A DNA stretch of 5,144 bases from TWA4 sp045121095 (GTDB taxonomy: Bacteria > Bacillota > Clostridia > Lachnospirales > Lachnospiraceae). Below the pieces are notes generated by a model. The model made no database searches. It was not told the DNA's origin and worked only from the letters and a program-made list of their open reading frames with translations. Positions 1-4,600 of this stretch are shown here, piece by piece (the stretch's first letter is position 1; each line of letters opens with the position of its first letter). The DNA is taken from positions 1 through 5,144 of the forward strand of contig JBGVFN010000173.1 of the NCBI GenBank assembly GCA_045121095.1, in the 5' to 3' direction. Position numbers and translations under genes: made by a program.

Positions 1-218
1 CTCGTACCGTGAAAAACCTGGCGCTCTTCCCGCTCCAGTCACTTATCCTTGTTCTGTTTTTCAATGCCCTGCTGCCCATCACAAACCGAATGGGGCTTAC
101 CTATACCAACAGCGGCAAACTGGAGATTAAACGTAAAGAAATCGTGGCAATCATCCTTCTGACCATCGTGGCGGCGCTTGCTGTGGTAGGATTCTACTGG
201 TACAAAGGATTAATCTAA
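1..218 (+). CDS. C-terminal end of an unidentified integral membrane protein (5' truncated by window edge)
   Basis: The frame is open from the first complete codon (3-5) to a TAA at 216-218 and gives 71 residues. A GTG at 9 could be read as a start, but no ribosome binding site can be seen before it and the frame stays open to the window edge, so this is most likely the tail of a longer protein. Two hydrophobic stretches are visible: about residues 6-27 (from LALFPLQS to ALLPI) and about residues 48-68 (from IVAIILL to GFYWY). They are joined by a polar linker containing GKLEIKRK, and there is only a very short tail (KGLI). This fits the last two membrane helices of a transporter or permease. 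I do not recognise the family. The gene is followed directly by an intrinsic terminator, so it is the last gene of its transcription unit. Confidence 0.6.
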   Translation, partial: RTVKNLALFPLQSLILVLFFNALLPITNRMGLTYTNSGKLEIKRKEIVAIILLTIVAALAVVGFYWYKGLI

Positions 219-225
219 TAAAAAA

Positions 226-276
226 AGTTGGTGCTGAAGCAGCCAAATAAGCTGCCGGAGCATCAACTCTTTTTTT
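226..276 (+). terminator. Intrinsic (rho-independent) terminator, possibly bidirectional
   Basis: The arms AGTTGGTGCT (226-235) and AGCATCAACT (259-268) form a 10-bp outer stem. An inner GCAGC (239-243) / GCTGC (251-255) stem closes a 7-nt loop. Seven T residues follow at 270-276. The one non-Watson-Crick pair (231/263) is G-U in plus-strand RNA but C-A in minus-strand RNA, so the structure fits plus-strand termination best, 8 nt after the membrane-protein stop. An A run at 220-226 would give a U tract to minus-strand transcripts from the convergent XRE gene, so it probably serves both. Confidence 0.88.
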
Positions 277-315
277 GCGCCATTTTTCATAACCAGGAAA
301 AGAGGAATCAAACAA

Positions 316-822
316 TCATTCACTGCAATTATTTCCTGCCTTTAATTTCGCCCATGAGTATCCTCCAATGATAAGTAAAACAACTGAAAAAATAAGTATG
401 ATGGATAATGGAAATTCTGTTATATAATGATACGCATGCTCATAAGCAGACTGAAACACTTCCATTTCTTTTGCCTGCTTCATTTCTGCCAAAAAAGGCA
501 ATGAAATCAATCCAATCAAACCAATACACATCAGCAAAATACTCCATTTAACCAGAACTGCCCCTTCCGCTGCTTTTTCTTCTCCCTTCGTCTGAGGAGC
601 AAAATTACTTCCAATGATTCTTTCAAATGGTATATCAAATTCTTCGCTGATACGGATCAATGTCTTAGAAGAAGGGGCCGATATTCCCATTTCCCAGCGG
701 GATACCGCCTGACGGGTAACTCCTATCTTTTGTGCAAACTCATCCTGAGTCAAATTGTTCTGCTGCCGCAATTTTAATAAACTTTGCGCCAGATTCAAAT
801 TTGTTTCTTTCACTTTACTCAT
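316..822 (-). CDS. XRE-family helix-turn-helix regulator with two C-terminal membrane helices
   Basis: A 168-residue protein. The Cro/CI-type HTH domain spans about residues 12-71: LTQDEFAQKIGVTRQAVSRW is the classic helix-turn-helix core, followed by EMGISAPS and a fourth and fifth helix ending FERIIG. A charged linker (about 75-88) leads to a first hydrophobic segment (about 89-111), an acidic/basic loop rich in Met, Gln and Glu (about 112-138), and a second hydrophobic segment (about 139-158). The predicted product is a DNA-binding repressor held at the membrane, with the HTH in the cytoplasm; membrane location is inferred from hydrophobicity only. The start at 822 was chosen because AAAGGAGGGG lies 8 nt upstream; a longer in-frame start at 924 would overlap the ATPase gene and lacks such a site. 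It has its own promoter and a dyad over the -10 box, which suggests autoregulation. It lies downstream of the ATPase gene on the same strand, 82 bp apart, with no terminator seen between them. Confidence 0.9.
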   Translation of the reverse strand: MSKVKETNLNLAQSLLKLRQQNNLTQDEFAQKIGVTRQAVSRWEMGISAPSSKTLIRISEEFDIPFERIIGSNFAPQTKGEEKAAEGAVLVKWSILLMCIGLIGLISLPFLAEMKQAKEMEVFQSAYEHAYHYITEFPLSIILIFSVVLLIIGGYSWAKLKAGNNCSE

Positions 823-830
823 ATACGTAT

Positions 831-840
831 CCCCTCCTTT
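831..840 (-). promoter_or_regulatory. Ribosome binding site of the XRE gene
   Basis: On the minus strand this reads AAAGGAGGGG and ends 8 nt before the ATG at 822. It decides the start of the regulator against the longer in-frame reading from 924. Confidence 0.85.
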
Positions 841-843
841 TGA

Positions 844-856
844 CTTTATTATAAAG
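844..856. promoter_or_regulatory. Palindrome over the -10 box of the XRE promoter (candidate operator)
   Basis: CTTTATTATAAAG is a perfect 6-1-6 inverted repeat centred on 850. It contains the whole -10 hexamer of the XRE promoter. XRE regulators commonly bind small dyads and repress their own promoters, so an autoregulatory operator is a reasonable inference. It is AT-rich and could be chance. Confidence 0.4.
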
Positions 857-876
857 ATGGCGCCGGTAATTAACAA
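848..876 (-). promoter_or_regulatory. Sigma-A-like promoter of the XRE gene
   Basis: On the minus strand, TTGTTA (876-871) and TATAAT (853-848) are separated by exactly 17 bp. The -10 is a perfect consensus and the -35 matches at four of six positions. Transcription would begin near 841, leaving a leader of only about 20 nt that is almost entirely ribosome binding site. The promoter lies wholly between the ATPase stop (905) and the XRE start (822), so the regulator can be expressed without the ATPase. Confidence 0.75.
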
Positions 877-904
877 GCAATAGTACTTTACATTAGCGCA
901 ATAA

Positions 905-2335
905 TTAATCCCTGAATAAATCATCCATCGTAATTACATTTGAAAAAATCCCACTATATTCGTTATACGTCAACCCAAATGTCGTTATCAACGTATTATG
1001 AATGGAAAATTTCGGAGAAATCTCCTTCGTCAGAATTTCCTGACGATGAAGCAGCACTCGATAGTAGTCTTTTCCCACAGAAAAATTGTCACTATAATAT
1101 TTCATCTCACACATGTTAATTACATTATCATTTCTGGTAATCAACAAATCGATCTGTGTTCCTTCTGCATCATCATTTCTTTTTGACCACGCAGAATGTG
1201 TCGTAATGACCCCACTGATTCCAAGCGCTTTTTTAATCTGTGGTATATGATTAAAACATACATTTTCGTATGAATACCCTCTCCAACTGACTACCTGTTG
1301 TGAGGATACATTCTGCTGCCAGAAATTCTCATCCACCTGCTTTCTGTTATCTATAAAATGAAGATAAAACATACAAAACGGGTCAACCAATTTGTAATGT
1401 TCTTTTTTCCCTTTGCCAAATGGAACATATTTCACTACAAAATCACTGGCAATCAATGCGTTCAGACTCTGTGACAGTGTTCCTCCATCCTGCATACCAA
1501 TCTGTTCTGCTATTTTACTTCTTGTGTACCCTGCATTTCTTAAATATAATTGACTTACTATTTTTTTCATCAACTCCGGATTAGTAAAAACAGATGCAAA
1601 TAAACGATGATACTCATCCCGAAGCTTCCCCTGTCTTGAAAATAATATCCGGTCGATATTCTGTGCCAGACTTTCTCCACTTTGGAAGTAATTCAGATAA
1701 TACGGAACCCCTCCCAGAATCATATAACTTTGAACAATATCATATCTGGACAATTTTACGTTTTTGCTTTCATAAAACAGTTCACATTCCCTGAGTGTAA
1801 ACGGAGCAAGTTTTATTTCATAAGTAACTCTGTTATATAAACCACCGTGATTATTAATCAGTTTATCCAAAATCCATGAATTTGCGCTACCACAAACAAT
1901 CACCAGTAAATTATCACGATGGCATCCCCACGAATTCCAAAATCCCTCAAAGGCAGTCATAAATCCAGAACGCGGTGTGTCCAGCCACGGTAATTCATCC
2001 AAAAAAATCACCTGCCTGCTGCCATCGTCAATCTCCTCTAAATATTTTTCCAACATATAAAACGCTTCAAGCCAGCTTCCTGGTTTTTTACTTTTTTTCA
2101 TTCCCTGAAGCATCAAAGAATAATAAAAATGTTCCAGCTGTGCTTTCAACATCCCTTTTTTATTTTCGTCCACAGGAGAAAGCCCTGCATGCCGAAACGT
2201 AATTCGACCTTTAAACGTTTCATCCACCAGATAGGTTTTCCCAATACGACGTCTTCCATAAATTGCTACTAATTCAGCCTTATTGCTGTTATACAATCTA
2301 TTTAATTCTTCTACTTCTTTTTTTCTTCCTATCAT
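905..2335 (-). CDS. P-loop ATPase with winged helix and C-terminal PD-(D/E)XK nuclease-like domain (ATPase_2/DUF234 type)
   Basis: A 476-residue protein. The start MIGRKKEVEEL is typical of the family. Walker A is GRRRIGKT (residues 27-34), Walker B is VIFLDEL with Asp113-Glu114, and a sensor-like VCGSANSW follows at about 147-154. A winged-helix region lies at about 255-320 (YTRSKIAEQIGM then LSQSLNALIASDFV). The C-terminal part carries WRGYSYENVC (Glu357), QIDLLI (Asp396) and CEMKYY (Glu410, Lys412). The Asp-x13-Glu-x-Lys spacing is the PD-(D/E)XK nuclease signature known for DUF234, and all key residues are present, so an active nuclease is possible. The cellular role of this family is poorly defined; it is common in archaea and gut Firmicutes, often in many copies. 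No signal peptide is seen, so it should be cytoplasmic. The gene is markedly AT-rich beside the protease gene upstream. It has its own promoter, and XRE lies 82 bp downstream without an obvious terminator between, so partial co-transcription is likely. Confidence 0.9.
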   Translation of the reverse strand: MIGRKKEVEELNRLYNSNKAELVAIYGRRRIGKTYLVDETFKGRITFRHAGLSPVDENKKGMLKAQLEHFYYSLMLQGMKKSKKPGSWLEAFYMLEKYLEEIDDGSRQVIFLDELPWLDTPRSGFMTAFEGFWNSWGCHRDNLLVIVCGSANSWILDKLINNHGGLYNRVTYEIKLAPFTLRECELFYESKNVKLSRYDIVQSYMILGGVPYYLNYFQSGESLAQNIDRILFSRQGKLRDEYHRLFASVFTNPELMKKIVSQLYLRNAGYTRSKIAEQIGMQDGGTLSQSLNALIASDFVVKYVPFGKGKKEHYKLVDPFCMFYLHFIDNRKQVDENFWQQNVSSQQVVSWRGYSYENVCFNHIPQIKKALGISGVITTHSAWSKRNDDAEGTQIDLLITRNDNVINMCEMKYYSDNFSVGKDYYRVLLHRQEILTKEISPKFSIHNTLITTFGLTYNEYSGIFSNVITMDDLFRD

Positions 2336-2347
2336 TCCACAGAACAT

Positions 2348-2354
2348 CTCCTTT
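2348..2354 (-). promoter_or_regulatory. Ribosome binding site that decides the ATPase start
   Basis: AAAGGAG on the minus strand abuts an ATG at 2347 with no spacer, so that codon is a poor start. The next in-frame ATG at 2335 lies 12 nt beyond the site. That is slightly long but usable, and it gives the family-typical N-terminus MIGRKKE. The start was therefore placed at 2335 rather than 2347, a difference of four residues. Confidence 0.65.
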
Positions 2355-2368
2355 CTTCTATTATTTAT

Positions 2369-2397
2369 ATAATAATCTCATTTTATTTAGCGGTCAA
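2369..2397 (-). promoter_or_regulatory. Sigma-A-like promoter of the ATPase gene
   Basis: On the minus strand, TTGACC (2397-2392) and TATTAT (2374-2369) are separated by 17 bp, each hexamer one base from consensus. Transcription would start near 2362, just before the AAAGGAG at 2354-2348. The -35 hexamer overlaps one arm of the inverted repeat at 2379-2432. The -10 lies inside an all-AT dyad, ATTATT-5-AATAAT (2360-2376). Both arrangements suggest control by a DNA-binding protein. Confidence 0.65.
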
Positions 2398-2432
2398 TTC
2401 CATTTTTTCTATATCGACCGCTGAATAAAATG
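2379..2432. repeat. 17-bp inverted repeat with 20-nt spacer between the ATPase and protease genes
   Basis: CATTTTATTTAGCGGTC (2379-2395) and GACCGCTGAATAAAATG (2416-2432) are reverse complements except at one position (2388/2423). That pair is G-U in plus-strand RNA and C-A in minus-strand RNA. The repeat starts 13 nt after the protease stop and covers the -35 box of the ATPase promoter. It could be an operator, a terminator hairpin, or both. After the minus-strand hairpin there is no proper U run, only AGATTATTATAT, so it would be a weak terminator for the protease. After the plus-strand hairpin the sequence is T-rich (TTATTTTTGATTTTT). Confidence 0.8.
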
Positions 2433-2445
2433 TTATTTTTGATTT

Positions 2446-4326
2446 TTATATCGGAAAACTATCCCTCAGACACAACGCTCCATACCCCAGCACATTATTC
2501 GGCCAGATTTCGAATCCTGGCAGATGCCGGGCTCCGCGCCGCAGGTAGGCCCGAACTTTTTCTCCGTACAGGAACGGGTCATTTTCTCTTATAATTCCCC
2601 ACTCCATCATCAGAGCTGCACTGCCTGTCACAAAAGGCGCTGCAAAAGAAGTCCCTGTCACGCTTACATATCCGCCGCCCACAGCTGTGGTGGTAATTTC
2701 TACTCCCGGTGCAACCAGGTCAGGACGGATCTGATATTCCTGTCCCGGCCATCCTCGCCCTGAAAAGGAGGCGTAGGTATTCCGTCTGGCATCATAAGCT
2801 CCCACCGCAATGATATTGGAAGCAGTCGAGGGAATCGTCATGGTCACATTGGCATCTGGCTGCAGGAAATGTGTACCTGCATTTCTGGCCCTGCCATCGG
2901 TGAGCCACATTTCATATTCTCCGGTTACAATCCGCTGGGGCGTAAATACAATTCTCCAGACTCCGCTGTCGATATAGGTATCGCGCGGAATGAAATCCAC
3001 ATAAATCTCCTGCCCTGCCTGATAGGGACTTGGCTCGCCGTAGTAGACCAGAAGCTCCGTGTTCCCCAGACGGTATCGGGAAGCCCCAATTTCCTGACCA
3101 AAAGGACCTGCGGTACTGCCGTCCGGATGGATAATAGAGATGCGGAATTCATCCGCATAGTTTTTCCAGATCTGCAGGCTCAGGGACGTCTCAAAATCAC
3201 TGATTAAAAGTTCCACTTCTTTCTGCTCCGCAGCCGTAAGCCGCCCCGACGCATGCCCGCCCGAATTCCCCTCATTTCCGGTTCCCACCACGATCACGGT
3301 CCGCCCTCTGCCCGCCATCATATCCATATAAGTCTCCAGCAATGAATTGCCCCTGTGAGAACCATACACATTTCCAAAACTAATATTCACCGCCATAGGC
3401 ATTCCAAGCTCGGCTGCCTTCCGATAGACATACTCAATCGCCTGCATCAGTTCTGTGGTCCGCGGAAATCCCTGTTCTCTGGGAATACCCAGTTTCACCA
3501 CAATAATGTCACCCAGGGGCGCCACGCCCCGGTATCGTCCGCCGGATGACCGCCCGTTGCCTGCTGCAATACCAAGCACCTCCGTTCCATGGCCGCTCGC
3601 ATCCTGCTCGGGCACAATTGCCAGACCTGCCTCTCTGCTGCCTGCCACCAGTGCCCGGTCGATCTCTTCCTTCGTATACTCCACTCCTGTTGCAAATCCC
3701 TCCGGAACTCTTCCCACAAGTTCTCCACCAACCAGCCCTCCAATCCCTACGTTTTCCACATTTTCCTCCGCCCCGGTCCACACGCCCGTCTGATCCCACA
3801 TAGCCAAAATCCTCGTTGTCCCATCATCGTTCCTGAAATCCGGATGAAAGTAATCCACTCCCGAATCAATCACTGCCACCAAAACCCCTGTTCCAAACAA
3901 ACCACCCGACTCACGCGACGTACTTCCTCCTATTACACCAGCAGCCGTTCTCACACCTCTTCCCTCACTTTGTATACCTCTTCCAAATCCCCCCGTCTGT
4001 ACCGGATTGATACAGGAAGCCGCCCGCCCTGCATCCACTCCAAAATACAGCCTCTTCGGCTTCTCAATGTATTCCACCTGCGGCATTCCGGCCAAAATAT
4101 CCAGATCCTGCTGCGGCAGTGTCACGATGGCATACCCTCCTGACAGCGTCACAACCTGCCAGTCCCCCGGAAGCTGCCCCTGAATCTCTCCGCTGTAACG
4201 GATGATCACTTCCCAGGTCTGCGTTTCCGTATCATATCCTACATTCAGACTCGGTGACTTTTCCCTCTCCTGCGGCGAAGCATCCACCGCAAGATTCAAA
4301 AGATTTTCAATTTTCTGGTCTTCCAT
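2446..4326 (-). CDS. S8 family (subtilisin) serine peptidase, CspA-like clostridial type
   Basis: A 626-residue protein with no signal peptide. Residues 1-95 look like a retained prodomain (WEVIIRYSG, GYAIVTLP, VEYIEKPKRLYFG). The catalytic triad is complete: Asp154 in VAVIDSGVDYFHPDF, His246 in DASGHGTEV, and Ser560 in TGTSFAAP. Oxyanion Asn351 lies in VVGTGNEGNSGGH. Between Asn351 and Ser560, about residues 365-500 form a beta-rich insert (ISIIHPDG, ELLVYYG, WRIVFTP). This corresponds to the jelly-roll insert known from the Csp germination proteases. Csp enzymes process spore cortex hydrolase zymogen in clostridia, but many CspA-like paralogues have no known substrate, so a germination role is only a possibility. 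At 626 residues it exceeds the roughly 550-600 usual for Csp; the excess maps to a Gly/Arg/Ser-rich stretch (about 111-146) and a Gly-rich stretch (about 181-212). GGAGGG lies 8 nt before the ATG. The gene is divergent from the BMP gene. Confidence 0.93.
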   Translation of the reverse strand: MEDQKIENLLNLAVDASPQEREKSPSLNVGYDTETQTWEVIIRYSGEIQGQLPGDWQVVTLSGGYAIVTLPQQDLDILAGMPQVEYIEKPKRLYFGVDAGRAASCINPVQTGGFGRGIQSEGRGVRTAAGVIGGSTSRESGGLFGTGVLVAVIDSGVDYFHPDFRNDDGTTRILAMWDQTGVWTGAEENVENVGIGGLVGGELVGRVPEGFATGVEYTKEEIDRALVAGSREAGLAIVPEQDASGHGTEVLGIAAGNGRSSGGRYRGVAPLGDIIVVKLGIPREQGFPRTTELMQAIEYVYRKAAELGMPMAVNISFGNVYGSHRGNSLLETYMDMMAGRGRTVIVVGTGNEGNSGGHASGRLTAAEQKEVELLISDFETSLSLQIWKNYADEFRISIIHPDGSTAGPFGQEIGASRYRLGNTELLVYYGEPSPYQAGQEIYVDFIPRDTYIDSGVWRIVFTPQRIVTGEYEMWLTDGRARNAGTHFLQPDANVTMTIPSTASNIIAVGAYDARRNTYASFSGRGWPGQEYQIRPDLVAPGVEITTTAVGGGYVSVTGTSFAAPFVTGSAALMMEWGIIRENDPFLYGEKVRAYLRRGARHLPGFEIWPNNVLGYGALCLRDSFPI

Positions 4327-4366
4327 CTTCCATTCCCTCCATCATTGCCAAGAGTTTCTTCTATTT

Positions 4367-4394
4367 TATTATGCATCTGTAGTTTCAATCATGC
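4367..4394 (-). promoter_or_regulatory. Weak candidate promoter of the S8 peptidase, resembling a late-sporulation (sigma-G/sigma-E) element
   Basis: On the minus strand, GCATG (4394-4390) is followed after 16 bp by CATAATA (4373-4367). These match, from memory, the Bacillus sigma-G element patterns GHATR and CATWHTA, although the spacing may be one or two bases short. No good sigma-A pair was found here: TTGAAA (4387-4382) has no -10 at 17 bp better than AATAGA. The start would fall near 4360, 34 nt before the ATG. Such short patterns occur by chance, so this is only a lead. Confidence 0.25.
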
Positions 4395-4473
4395 GCCGCC
4401 GCTCCGCCATACCTCCCACTCCTTCCATTTTCTGCCCTGCCCCTTTGAATTTCTTTAAATTTGGAACCTTTTC

Positions 4474-4503
4474 TTGACAATACCCGACTGGGGTGCGTAT
4501 ACT
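4474..4503 (+). promoter_or_regulatory. Strong sigma-A-like promoter of the BMP-family gene
   Basis: TTGACA (4474-4479), a perfect -35, and TATACT (4498-4503), one base from the consensus -10, are separated by 18 bp. Transcription would begin near 4510, giving a leader of about 90 nt before the ATG at 4601. Confidence 0.8.
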
Positions 4504-4520
4504 GACTATTGTTGATATAT

Positions 4521-4578
4521 AAGGAAATTCCTTGAATTTCCTTGACTTCGTGAACTTCACGACACACCCTTTTCAGGG
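4521..4578 (+). promoter_or_regulatory. Structured 5' leader of the BMP-family gene with three consecutive hairpins
   Basis: Hairpin 1 is a perfect 10-bp stem, AAGGAAATTC (4521-4530) / GAATTTCCTT (4534-4543), with a CTT loop. Hairpin 2 lies in the 15-bp palindrome TCGTGAACTTCACGA (4548-4562); as RNA it gives a 6-bp stem with an ACT loop. Hairpin 3 is CCCT (4567-4570) / AGGG (4575-4578) with a TTTC loop. None is followed by a U run, so they are not terminators. They end 7 nt before the AGGAGG at 4586. They could be an RNA stabiliser, a translational control element or DNA operator sites. No known riboswitch class is recognised. Confidence 0.55.
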
Positions 4579-4585
4579 AAAAAAC

Positions 4586-4591
4586 AGGAGG
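4586..4591 (+). promoter_or_regulatory. Ribosome binding site of the BMP-family gene
   Basis: A perfect AGGAGG followed by 9 nt and then the ATG at 4601. The strength of this site and of the promoter points to a highly expressed gene. Confidence 0.9.
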
Positions 4592-4600
4592 AGACTAAAA

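Noticed and set aside
823..924. A 34-residue N-terminal extension of the XRE regulator starting at 924
   Set aside because: It overlaps the end of the ATPase gene, covers the XRE promoter and ribosome binding site, has no binding site of its own, and would add residues unlike an HTH N-terminus.
998..2202. Three plus-strand open frames of 62-75 codons across the ATPase gene
   Set aside because: Antisense to an ATPase whose motifs are intact; no ribosome binding sites or protein-like composition.
2379..2432. The inverted repeat as a miniature transposable element or CRISPR-like repeat
   Set aside because: Only one pair of arms, 54 bp in total, no target-site duplication seen and no repeated units; an operator or hairpin is simpler.
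2869..3207. Plus- and minus-strand open frames of 77-112 codons inside the protease jelly-roll region
   Set aside because: Shadows of the 626-residue gene without start signals or recognisable domains.
3589..4143. A 184-codon plus-strand open frame, the longest opposite the protease gene
   Set aside because: It lies antisense to the protease catalytic core, has no ribosome binding site, and its product is a Ser/Pro/His-rich composition typical of the reverse strand of a GC-rich gene.
4369..4567. Minus-strand small open frames in the divergent intergenic region
   Set aside because: They run through the BMP promoter and hairpin leader, have no convincing ribosome binding site, and the encoded peptides are low in information.
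4548..4600. A preQ1-type or purine-type riboswitch in the BMP leader
   Set aside because: The A-rich tail before AGGAGG recalls preQ1-I, but the hairpin loop has only four bases and lacks the conserved loop pattern; no purine-riboswitch junction is present.
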